DNA from: an uncultured Lachnospiraceae bacterium
GTDB taxonomy: Bacteria; Bacillota; Clostridia; Lachnospirales; Lachnospiraceae
Direction: 5' to 3'
Length of the DNA: 38,071 bases
NCBI GenBank assembly: GCA_947626745.1
Contig: CANQTF010000018.1
Location: 1 to 38,071, forward strand
Position numbers and translations under genes: made by a program. Each line of letters opens with the position of its first letter. The stretch's first letter is position 1. Positions 23,792 to 30,910 of this stretch are shown here, piece after piece. Under the pieces are notes generated by a model. The model worked only from the letters and a program-made list of their open reading frames with translations, had not been told where the DNA came from and did not search any database.

Positions 23792-23944
23792 ATGAGTCGA
23801 TTAAGAACTTATAAGGAGTTGTTGCAGAATAGATGGATCATCTATGGTGCGGCAGCTCTCTTTTTATTGCCGGAAGGGAAGTCATACTGCCGATCCCTTC
23901 AGAATAGAATGGAGCAAAAGATCATCGCTCCCGCGGCAGAGTAA
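23792..23944 (+). pseudogene. Sensor-kinase N-terminus fused to small-protein remnant
   Basis: ATG 23792 opens MSRLRTYKELLQNRWIIYGA followed by AALFLL, the first membrane segment of a small sensor kinase of the kind that accompanies FtsX-type transporters. At about 23870 it joins in frame to sequence matching 25889-26098, ending MEQKIIAPAAE. The matching copy encodes a 57-residue protein, of which this one has lost 46 internal codons. The product is a 50-codon chimera of two broken genes. Confidence 0.5.
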
Positions 23945-23972
23945 CTCTGTAAAAGAGGCGGCAGAAAAAAGA
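23874..23972 (+). repeat. Partial duplicate of the region before the recombinase (copy A)
   Basis: Near-identical to 25891-26127 except that the stretch matching about 25938-26075 is missing. Both flanks match: GGAAGGGAAGTCATA-type start and GCGGCAGAGTAACTCTGTAA then AAGAGGCGGCAGAAAAAAGA at the end. Similarity stops just where copy B enters the recombinase leader. Confidence 0.8.
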
Positions 23973-23983
23973 AAAAGTAAGCG

Positions 23984-24015
23984 GCGCCGGTTTATGCAAC
24001 GGCGCATAAATTTTT
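23984..24015 (+). terminator. Possible terminator
   Basis: GCGCCG/CGGCGC stem with a 10-nt loop followed by ATAAATTTTT, between the duplicate and the small gene at 24032. Confidence 0.4.
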
Positions 24016-24031
24016 AAAGGAGGAATTTGGA

Positions 24032-24241
24032 ATGCCTTATGTAGCAATCAATAAGAATCTGTTTTTGAGGAGTGTTTTAGCCCGCATAGGCGGGCTGTAT
24101 AAAACACATATCGCCGTGTCCGGCGGGCGTCCTCAGCAGGAGGACGTCACTTGCCAGAGAATGGGGGAAATGATAAAATTATTGCGAGAAGGTAACGTGG
24201 AAGATTGCCTTACTCAGTGCTATCGGGTATGCGGTCGCTGA
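24032..24241 (+). CDS. Small protein of unknown function
   Basis: 69 residues from ATG 24032 with AAAGGAGG 8 bases upstream. No signal peptide. The product is basic at the start and Cys-containing at the end (CLTQCYRVCGR). The DNA inside the gene holds two strong inverted repeats (24072-24107 and near 24130-24151), so an RNA role cannot be excluded. I do not recognise a family. Confidence 0.5.
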   Translation: MPYVAINKNLFLRSVLARIGGLYKTHIAVSGGRPQQEDVTCQRMGEMIKLLREGNVEDCLTQCYRVCGR

Positions 24242-24324
24242 CGATGTATAAGGTTGCTATGGAATATATGTTTTTGTAAGATAATGAGCAAGATAATAAG
24301 CAAGTTAAAATGAGGTGATATTAT

Positions 24325-25317
24325 ATGAGCAGCTATACTCCCACATATACGATTTCAGAAAAAATGCTGGAGCAGGTATCTTTAATATCTGAGAAGGTTG
24401 GCAAAATAACCAGTCACAAAGAACTTGAATCAAAGCCCCATCTTCGGAGAAATAACCGTATCCGGTCTATTCACTCATCATTAAAGATTGAAGCAAATTC
24501 TCTTTCCTTAAATGAAGTCAGGGATGTTATTAACGGGTACTTGGTTATCGGGGATCAGAAAGAGATTCAAGAGGTAAAGAATGCATATGCCGCATATGAA
24601 AAAATCTCAGAGATTGATCCATCGAGTGCCAAACAATTAAAAGAGATACATGGGATAATGACGCATCTCACCGTGGAGGAATCCGGCATGTTCCGTAAGG
24701 GAGATGAGGGTGTTTTTTCGGGCGATAAATGTATATTTGTTGCACCACCGCCGAATATGGTGCCGGAACTTATGAAAGAGCTTCTTTCATGGGTGAAAAA
24801 ATATGAGGGCAAGGTACATCCTCTTATTATGGCGGCGGTATTTCATTATGAATTTGTATTCATACATCCTTTTGCGGACGGGAATGGACGCATGGCGAGG
24901 CTTTGGCACACAGTTATTCTGTACCGTTGGCGAAGCATGTTTGAGTATATCCCACTTGAAAGCCAGATAGAGAGATTTCAAGAGCAATATTATGATGCTA
25001 CTGCCCAGTGCAACAAGGTCGGCAATTCGGATGCTTTCATCGAATTCATGCTGGATATGATAGATCGGGTTCTCGATGATGTTATTTTACAGGTTAATAA
25101 GGCAAATGCCGAAACCAGCGAATATGTGAAGAAGATGCTTGATCTTATGGAGTATGATATTCCATATACATCCAACGATATCATGGAACGGCTTGGATTG
25201 AAATCCAAGGAGACACTTCGTAAGAACTATCTTAATCCGGCAATAGAGCTTGGGCTAATAAGAATGACCATACCGGATAAACCGAACAGTAGAAATCAGA
25301 GATATGTGAAGCAGTAA
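24325..25317 (+). CDS. Fic family protein with C-terminal winged helix
   Basis: 330 residues, ATG 24325 after GAGGTGAT. The Fic core HPFADGNGRMAR starts at His181 and is complete. The N-terminal region has SLKIEAN near residue 55, close to the inhibitory motif (S/T)xxxE(G/N) but with Ala after Glu. A winged-helix-like DNA-binding region occupies the last 70 residues (YTSNDIMERLGLKSKETLRK). This is the common longer Fic type with Fic_N, Fic and HTH parts. It is different from the short Fic protein at 20841, not a duplicate. It stands alone between small ORFs of the element. Confidence 0.92.
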   Translation: MSSYTPTYTISEKMLEQVSLISEKVGKITSHKELESKPHLRRNNRIRSIHSSLKIEANSLSLNEVRDVINGYLVIGDQKEIQEVKNAYAAYEKISEIDPSSAKQLKEIHGIMTHLTVEESGMFRKGDEGVFSGDKCIFVAPPPNMVPELMKELLSWVKKYEGKVHPLIMAAVFHYEFVFIHPFADGNGRMARLWHTVILYRWRSMFEYIPLESQIERFQEQYYDATAQCNKVGNSDAFIEFMLDMIDRVLDDVILQVNKANAETSEYVKKMLDLMEYDIPYTSNDIMERLGLKSKETLRKNYLNPAIELGLIRMTIPDKPNSRNQRYVKQ

Positions 25318-25670
25318 AACAGGATAAATAGCGTGGCGGCGACTGGATTATTATATGCTATGTCGAAAATGTTTTCAAGTTCCAGCATGAAACGCCTTTT
25401 GACATGCTCGCTTAATGACAAAAAAATAGCCAAAACCTTGTCTCCTGGCATGGGATTCCAATTATCCCTGCCGCCGACAGGTATCGGCTACAATGCTAAC
25501 CTACCACACTCGCAGCGGAATGTCAAGCGCTCGCTTACAGACAGGCTGCATGCGAAACAGGAGCAGCTGACGCAGCGGGATCCCGGCGGCCGGAAGCTCC
25601 ATTCCGATCCCGCCGGACAGAGCAACACTGGCACTGAAGATCTGATATAAGACGAAGAAAGAGGGCAGAC
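25318..25670 (+). other. Spacer without a convincing gene
   Basis: A 105-codon frame from GTG 25333 has no ribosome-binding site, no recognisable domain and a composition unlike its neighbours. The reverse strand frames are equally unconvincing. It may be a decayed gene; I can assign nothing. Confidence 0.4.
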
Positions 25671-25871
25671 ATGGAAAAAGGCATTGATATGAGCGAGGCT
25701 GAGGCACGGGAGTTTAAGAAGTTTCTGGAAGAATACCGCACAGCAAGGCAAAGATGGATGGAGACCCTGCAACTGCAGGGTGATCCGGGTATTTCCGTCA
25801 GAATGATGACTGATTACAGCATCATTGAGCAGTCAGTCCGCTCTGAAATCAAACATAGACGCTGCAGGTGA
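25671..25871 (+). CDS. Small helical protein upstream of the recombinase
   Basis: 66 residues, ATG 25671 after AAAGAGGGCAG. Mostly charged helix (SEAEAREFKKFLEEYRTARQ). It is one of two small ORFs directly before the recombinase. Position and size would fit an accessory factor such as a recombination directionality factor, but that is speculation; no motif supports it. Confidence 0.5.
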   Translation: MEKGIDMSEAEAREFKKFLEEYRTARQRWMETLQLQGDPGISVRMMTDYSIIEQSVRSEIKHRRCR

Positions 25872-25890
25872 ACTTATGTAAGTCAAAGGA

Positions 25891-26127
25891 AGGGAAGTCA
25901 TATTGCCGATCCCTTCAGAATAGAATGGAGCAAAAGAACTTGTACATAGGGGAAGGCAATATGAAAGAGAGGGATATGGAAAGCGCAAGAAAGCAATTAC
26001 TGCTTCATATTTCAGAGATCCTTGCACAGAGAGGGCTGATCAGCGAAGAAGAAAAGCTGCGGATGCGGGATCAGATCATCGCACCCGCGGCAGAGTAACT
26101 CTGTAAAAGAGGCGGCAGAAAAAAGAA
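25891..26127 (+). repeat. Region duplicated at 23874 (copy B, full length)
   Basis: Full-length copy of the repeat; contains the small gene at 25925. Copy A lacks the middle. Confidence 0.8.
25925..26098 (+). CDS. Small conserved-type protein preceding the recombinase
   Basis: 57 residues from ATG 25925 (ATG 25961 would give 45). The core reads ARKQLLLHISEILAQRGLIS followed by EEEKLRMRDQI, the wording of the small SHOCT-like proteins often found just before serine recombinases in Clostridia elements. It ends IIAPAAE. A shortened copy exists at 23907-23944 in which MEQK joins directly to IIAPAAE. It is 39 bases before the recombinase and probably in the same transcript. Role unknown; a helper of recombination is conceivable. 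Confidence 0.6.
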   Translation: MEQKNLYIGEGNMKERDMESARKQLLLHISEILAQRGLISEEEKLRMRDQIIAPAAE

Positions 26128-26137
26128 AGCAGGAGAA

Positions 26138-27829
26138 ATGGAGAGCAGCATGAAACAGCGTTCCTATATGCGGGAGACGCCACGGTTTCGCGTCGGCATC
26201 TACAACCGGTGTTCCACAGAGGAAGAGGCACAGAAGAATGCTCTGGCGGTTCAAGCGGCGGAGAGCAGGGAGATCGCAGCAAGAAAAGGCTGGGTGGTCG
26301 CCGCCCAGTATATTGAGAGCGAGTCCGGTACGTCCGTGAAGAAGCGGACGGAATATCAGCGGCTTATGGAGGACATGGAGAGAGATATATTCGACATCGT
26401 GATGATCAAGTCCATTGACAGGCTGATGCGTTCGGCGAAGGACTGGTATCTGTTCTTGAACAGACTCACGGAGAATGACAAGCGACTGTATATCTATATC
26501 GACGATAAGTTCTACACACCCGACGACGGGCTGATCTCAGGCATCAAGGCGATCCTGGCGGAGGAGTTCAGCAGGGAACTGTCAAAGAAGATCAAGAACT
26601 CCCACAGCCGCAGACAGGAGCTCCACAGGCAGGGGAAGGCGGCAGGGCTTAACATCTCCAGACCCATGTTCGGGTGGGATAAGGCGGCGAAGGACGTCTA
26701 TGTCATCAATGAGGCGGAGGCGGCGGCCTATAGGGAGGCTTTCGACATGGCGCGTTCCGGCATGGGATTTTATCGGATAGCCAATATCATGTATGACAGA
26801 GGTGTCCGCTCCAAGAGCGGGAAACGGATCTCAAATGTCCAGTGGCAGAAGATGCTGTATTCCCCAAGGGCGCATGGCGCGATGGTCATTCATACGAGGG
26901 AATACAATTTCGAGACGCACAGCTTCGTCAAAGTGCCGCCGGAAGAGTGGATCTGTATAGAGAACGCTCTGCCGCCGATCGTGCCGAAGGCGTATCAGGA
27001 GGCGGTCTTGAAGGAGATCGAGGAGCGGCGCGTCTGCTGCAGATTCGGGGAGTACAGGCGCGATATGTCGAACGTCGGGCAGTATGACCTGTCCCGCAAG
27101 ATCTTCTGCGGCGTGTGCGGACAGGTATATTACCGCACTTCTTTTTTGTCCGGCAAGGCGGGGCGCAGGATCATAGAGTGGAAGTGTTCCACGGCGCTCA
27201 CCGTGGGCAGGACGAAAAAGGATCCGGCCGGCTGCGATAATATCAATCTGTTGGACGAGAGCCTCCGTGAGACGATCGGGACAGCATGCACGGCGCGGTA
27301 TGGGAGCGTTTTCGGCGTACAGAAGAGTATCATGGACGAGGCGCTTGCCGCGGCGGGAAAGGCGATACGGGACGCTCCTGCAAAGGAGGAGCTGCAAAGG
27401 CTCAGGCGGGAATATGATAAATTATCCGGGAAAAAGAATATTTTATTTGATAAGCTGATGAATGAGACGATTGCGGACGAGGAGTTCGCGCGGTATAATC
27501 ATCAGTTGGAGGAACAGATGACGCCGCTTGCCGAGAGGATCAGTCTTCTGGAGAAAAAGAGCGGCTCTTATGTCGGGTATGAGGAGCGGCTCTCTGCGAT
27601 CAGGCTCTCCCTGCAGGACGGCACGGCGCTCAGACAGGCCGTAACACAGGAATTTATTGCCCGAATAGAGAAAATAACGGTATATCCGGACGGAAAGATT
27701 GATATAATATTCGATGAGGCAAAGCTGGCGGATATGCTGCGGCCGCATGCGGCGTCCCTGCCGGACGGAACAGACGGGGAGCCGTTTCGGATCACGGCGC
27801 AGTATGTACATAGGAAAAAGACTCTATAA
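26138..27829 (+). CDS. Large serine recombinase of the intervening element
   Basis: 563 residues, ATG 26138 (AGGAG only 2 bases upstream; ATG 26150 is an alternative). The N-terminal resolvase domain (about 17-160) has the nucleophile Ser26 in YNRCSTEEEAQKNAL and the SIDRLMRSAKDW segment. A recombinase DNA-binding domain follows (about 175-290), then a zinc ribbon (CGVCG...C...C, about 325-370) and a long coiled coil (about 405-475) typical of large serine integrases. Full length with no frameshift, so probably active. Such enzymes cut a 2-bp core at attB and attP, and need a directionality factor for excision. The gene ends 15 bases before the right junction, the position expected for the element's own integrase, and points the same way as the split PBP gene. 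Confidence 0.95.
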   Translation: MESSMKQRSYMRETPRFRVGIYNRCSTEEEAQKNALAVQAAESREIAARKGWVVAAQYIESESGTSVKKRTEYQRLMEDMERDIFDIVMIKSIDRLMRSAKDWYLFLNRLTENDKRLYIYIDDKFYTPDDGLISGIKAILAEEFSRELSKKIKNSHSRRQELHRQGKAAGLNISRPMFGWDKAAKDVYVINEAEAAAYREAFDMARSGMGFYRIANIMYDRGVRSKSGKRISNVQWQKMLYSPRAHGAMVIHTREYNFETHSFVKVPPEEWICIENALPPIVPKAYQEAVLKEIEERRVCCRFGEYRRDMSNVGQYDLSRKIFCGVCGQVYYRTSFLSGKAGRRIIEWKCSTALTVGRTKKDPAGCDNINLLDESLRETIGTACTARYGSVFGVQKSIMDEALAAAGKAIRDAPAKEELQRLRREYDKLSGKKNILFDKLMNETIADEEFARYNHQLEEQMTPLAERISLLEKKSGSYVGYEERLSAIRLSLQDGTALRQAVTQEFIARIEKITVYPDGKIDIIFDEAKLADMLRPHAASLPDGTDGEPFRITAQYVHRKKTL

Positions 27830-27868
27830 TGCATAACTTCGCGCAACCCCGTCTTTATCACGGTGGGC
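27822..27868 (+). other. attR junction of the intervening element
   Basis: The element ends ATAACTTCGCGC (27833-27844); AA at 27845-27846 is the inferred crossover; PBP sequence resumes as AACCCCGTC (N P V). Outward from the core, the element arms here and at attL match at 10 of 16 positions as an inverted repeat, as expected for a serine-integrase attP. Confidence 0.7.
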
Positions 27869-28492
27869 CTTCGGATAGGCGCACAGCGCTTTTACTCCTA
27901 TTTCAAGAAGTTTGGGCTGTTGGATAAGACGGGGATAGATCTGCCGGGCGAGGCGGGGACGATCATGCATGACGTGGACAATATCGGTCCGGTGGAGCTT
28001 GCGACGATCTCCTTCGGACAGTCGTTCCAGATCACGCCGATCCAGTTGGCGGTGACGGCGTCCTCGATCATCAACGGCGGCAGACGGGTGACGCCCCACT
28101 TCGGCGTCAGGGTGGCGGACGCCGGCGGTGGGAATGCGGAGACATTTGCTTATCCGGTCAGAGAGAATATCGTGTCGGCCGAGACCTCCGAGACGATGCG
28201 CGGCATACTGGAACAGGTCGTGGCGGAGGGGAGCGGGAAGAACGGCGCGGTGGAGGGTTACCGCATAGGCGGCAAGACCGCGACCAGCCAGACGCTTCCC
28301 AGAGGGAGCGGCAAGTACATCGCCTCCTTTCTTGGCTTTGCGCCGGCAGATGATCCGCAGGTCCTGGCGGTTGCGATCATCAACAATCCGCAGGGAACAT
28401 ACTACGGCGGGCAGATCGCCGCGCCGGTGGTGCGGCAGCTTTTTGAAAACATTCTTCCATATTTGGAGGAGATGCACTATAATAGGACATGA
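27845..28492 (+). CDS. spoVD: SpoVD-like penicillin-binding protein, 3' part
   Basis: 215 codons in the same frame as the 5' part at 18077. It begins NPVFITVGLRIGAQRFYSYF, giving the missing Asn369 of the SxN motif, and continues through FGQSFQITPIQLA to the third motif GGKTATSQ (Lys512 of the joined protein), where the usual KTG reads KTA. It ends HYNRT, with no PASTA domain. It has no start codon or ribosome-binding site of its own, so it is not expected to be translated while separated. There is no terminator between the recombinase and this fragment, so recombinase transcripts can run through it into mraY. Confidence 0.88.
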   Translation, partial: NPVFITVGLRIGAQRFYSYFKKFGLLDKTGIDLPGEAGTIMHDVDNIGPVELATISFGQSFQITPIQLAVTASSIINGGRRVTPHFGVRVADAGGGNAETFAYPVRENIVSAETSETMRGILEQVVAEGSGKNGAVEGYRIGGKTATSQTLPRGSGKYIASFLGFAPADDPQVLAVAIINNPQGTYYGGQIAAPVVRQLFENILPYLEEMHYNRT

Positions 28493-28552
28493 TAGAGTCG
28501 TCCTTACAGAAGGAACGGATGATTCTTGTGTGACGGAGACGATGGAGGAAAC

Positions 28553-29509
28553 ATGAACGCAAATATTTTAATGTCTGTGATGATATCGTTTGCGATAAGC
28601 GTTGTGCTTGGGCCTGTTATCATTCCCTTTTTAAAGCGTCTGAAGGTAGGGCAGACAGTCAGGGAGGAGGGCCCCGAGAGTCACCTGAAGAAAAACGGGA
28701 CGCCGACGATGGGAGGCATTCTGATCCTCGTGAGCGTGGTGATCACGTCCCTCTTTTTTGTAAAAGATTATCCGAAGATCATTCCGGTCCTGTTTTTGAC
28801 GCTTGGCTTCGGGCTGATCGGGTTCATGGACGACTATATCAAGGTCGTGCTGAAGCGCTCTATGGGGCTTCGCGCATGGCAGAAGTTTGCGCTGCAGATT
28901 GTGGTGACGGGGGTATTCACTTACTATCTGATGCGGTATACGGATGTGTCGCTGGCGATGAAGGTGCCGTTTCTACACGGCGTTCTCTTGGATTTCGGAA
29001 AGTGGAATATACCGATCCTGTTCTTTATCGTGATCGGCACGGTCAACGGCACGAACTTTACCGACGGGCTGGACGGACTGGCAAGCTCCGTCACGGTGCT
29101 TGTGGCGACCTTTTTCAGCGTTGTCGCTATCGGCACCGGCAGCGGTATCGAGCCGATCACCTGTGCGGTGGCGGGCGCTCTGCTGGGCTTTCTGCTGTTC
29201 AACGTGTATCCGGCGAGCGTGTTTATGGGGGACACCGGGTCGCTGGCGTTAGGCGGCTTTGTGGCGGCGGCGGCCTATATGATGCAGATGCCGCTCTTCA
29301 TCGTTATCGTGGGCTTTGTCTATATGATAGAGGTCTTGTCGGTGATCATGCAGGTGACCTACTTCAAACTGACCGGCGGCAAGCGCATCTTTAAAATGGC
29401 GCCCATTCATCATCATTTTGAGTTGTGCGGCTGGTCGGAGACGAGGGTGGTGGCCGTGTTTTCTATTGTGACGGCGCTGCTTTGTCTGGTGGCGCTGATG
29501 GGCGTATAG
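28553..29509 (+). CDS. mraY: Phospho-MurNAc-pentapeptide transferase MraY
   Basis: 318 residues from ATG 28553, chosen for GGAGGA upstream. This membrane enzyme joins UDP-MurNAc-pentapeptide to undecaprenyl phosphate to make lipid I. About ten hydrophobic helices are visible. Family motifs are all present: GPESHLKKNGTPTMGGILIL near the start, GFMDDYIKV with the Asp pair, NFTDGLDGLASS, and APIHHHFELCGWSE near the end. It follows the split PBP gene by 60 bases and would be under read-through from the element's recombinase gene or an internal promoter. Confidence 0.96.
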   Translation: MNANILMSVMISFAISVVLGPVIIPFLKRLKVGQTVREEGPESHLKKNGTPTMGGILILVSVVITSLFFVKDYPKIIPVLFLTLGFGLIGFMDDYIKVVLKRSMGLRAWQKFALQIVVTGVFTYYLMRYTDVSLAMKVPFLHGVLLDFGKWNIPILFFIVIGTVNGTNFTDGLDGLASSVTVLVATFFSVVAIGTGSGIEPITCAVAGALLGFLLFNVYPASVFMGDTGSLALGGFVAAAAYMMQMPLFIVIVGFVYMIEVLSVIMQVTYFKLTGGKRIFKMAPIHHHFELCGWSETRVVAVFSIVTALLCLVALMGV

Positions 29510-29533
29510 ACTTTCGGAAAGGCATGGAGCAAT

Positions 29534-30910
29534 ATGAACAGAGCGGATTTACAGGGCAAAAAAGTGTTGGTGGTCGGTTCCGGCATCAGCGGGATCGGCG
29601 CGGTCGAGGCGTTGTGCCGTATCGGGGCGGTCCCCGTCTTGTTTGACGCGAACGCGGATTTGGATCAGAATGCCGTGAGAGAAAGATTCGCGGCGGGCGT
29701 CGAGGCGGAGATCCTTCTGGGGGAGCTTCCGGAGGAGCTGCTGCAGGAGATCGCGCTGGCAGTGTTCAGCCCGGGCGTACCGACGGACACGGAATTTGCG
29801 GATCGTTTCCGCAGACGCGGGCTCCCGATCTGGGGCGAGATCGAGCTGGCTTACAGACTGGGCAGAGGGCGCGTGATCGGCATTACCGGCACGAACGGCA
29901 AGACGACGACTACTTCTCTGGTGGGCGAGATCATGGCGGCTCACTGCAGGGACGTGGATGTTGTAGGCAATATCGGCAGCCCCTACACGCTCACCGCGCT
30001 TGACGCCACGGAGGAGACGGTCACGGTGGCGGAGATCAGCAGTTTTCAGCTGGAGACGATCGATACATTCAGGCCGCAGGTGTCGGCCATACTCAATATC
30101 ACGCCGGATCACCTGAACAGGCATCACACGATGGAGAACTATGCGGCGGCGAAAGAAGCCATAACGAAGAACCAGACAAAGGATCAGGTCTGCGTCCTCA
30201 ATTACGAGAACGGATATACGCGCGCTTTCGGGGAGAGATGTCCCGCGAGGGTCGTGTGGTTTTCCTCCGCACACAGACTGACGGACGGTTTTTATCTGGA
30301 AGGTGAAGAGATCTGCCAGGCGTCGGACGGCGGGGCGGTATCCTTGATGAACATTCACGATATGAATCTGGTGGGGCTGTGCAACGTGGAGAATGTGATG
30401 GCGGCGATCGCCGTCACACAGGCCATGGGCGTGCCGATGGAGACGATCCTCTCCGTGGTGCGGCGCTTCAAGGCGGTGGAACACCGGATAGAGTTTGTGG
30501 CGACCAAGGGCGGGGTGGATTACTACAACGACTCCAAAGGCACCAATCCGGACGCTGCGATCCAAGGGATCCGGGCGATGGACAGACCGACCGTGCTGAT
30601 CGGCGGCGGTTACGATAAACAGAGCGAGTACGACGAGTGGATCGAGGCGTTTAACAACAAGGTAAAGTGTCTGGTGCTCATCGGGCAGACGCGCGAGAAG
30701 ATCGCCGAATGTGCCAAGAGGCACGGCGTACAGAATATCATTCTGGCGGACAGCTTCGAGGAGGCTTTTGCCGTTTGCGTCAGAGAGGCTGAGAGCGGAG
30801 ACGCCGTGCTGCTCTCGCCGGCGTGCGCGAGCTGGGGAATGTTCCCGAATTACGAAGTCAGAGGAAAACTTTTCAAAGAACTTGTAAACCGACTGGAGGA
30901 TACGAAATAA
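29534..30910 (+). CDS. murD: UDP-MurNAc-L-Ala:D-Glu ligase MurD
   Basis: 458 residues, ATG 29534. It adds D-glutamate to UDP-MurNAc-L-alanine using ATP in the cytoplasm. The N-terminal Rossmann domain (GKKVLVVGSGISGIGAVEAL) binds the UDP substrate. The central Mur ligase domain has the P-loop GTNGKTTTT from Gly119, then EISSFQLETI and NITPDHLNRH. The C-terminal domain has NDSKGTNPDAA and GGGYDKQSEYD. Normal length and motifs. It is 24 bases after mraY, and its stop codon abuts the GTG of ftsW. Confidence 0.96.
   Translation: MNRADLQGKKVLVVGSGISGIGAVEALCRIGAVPVLFDANADLDQNAVRERFAAGVEAEILLGELPEELLQEIALAVFSPGVPTDTEFADRFRRRGLPIWGEIELAYRLGRGRVIGITGTNGKTTTTSLVGEIMAAHCRDVDVVGNIGSPYTLTALDATEETVTVAEISSFQLETIDTFRPQVSAILNITPDHLNRHHTMENYAAAKEAITKNQTKDQVCVLNYENGYTRAFGERCPARVVWFSSAHRLTDGFYLEGEEICQASDGGAVSLMNIHDMNLVGLCNVENVMAAIAVTQAMGVPMETILSVVRRFKAVEHRIEFVATKGGVDYYNDSKGTNPDAAIQGIRAMDRPTVLIGGGYDKQSEYDEWIEAFNNKVKCLVLIGQTREKIAECAKRHGVQNIILADSFEEAFAVCVREAESGDAVLLSPACASWGMFPNYEVRGKLFKELVNRLEDTK

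Larger units (their letters stand above)
19181..27844 (+). mobile_element. 8.66-kb serine-recombinase intervening element in the SpoVD-like gene
   Basis: Bounded by two halves of one PBP gene that rejoin in frame at a shared AA (19181-19182 and 27845-27846); length 8664 bases. It carries a large serine recombinase at its right end, two Fic proteins, a sirtuin-like protein, two secreted proteins, a DinB-like protein, small ORFs and several gene remnants. No relaxase, secretion or phage structural gene is visible, so it looks non-conjugative or degraded. The skin elements of sigK are the nearest known architecture: a recombinase-bearing element that breaks a sporulation gene and is excised in the mother cell. 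Confidence 0.85.

Noticed and set aside
25333..25650. 105-codon frame in the spacer before the recombinase region
   Set aside because: GTG start without a ribosome-binding site, no domain, unlike its neighbours; kept only as an unexplained spacer.
19181..27844. Element considered as a prophage or group II intron
   Set aside because: No capsid, tail, terminase or reverse-transcriptase gene is visible; the recombinase and flanks explain the boundaries.
27863..28492. 3' PBP fragment considered as an independent gene from GTG 27863
   Set aside because: No ribosome-binding site, and the reading continues upstream to the junction with PBP residues (NPVFIT); it lacks the active-site serine.
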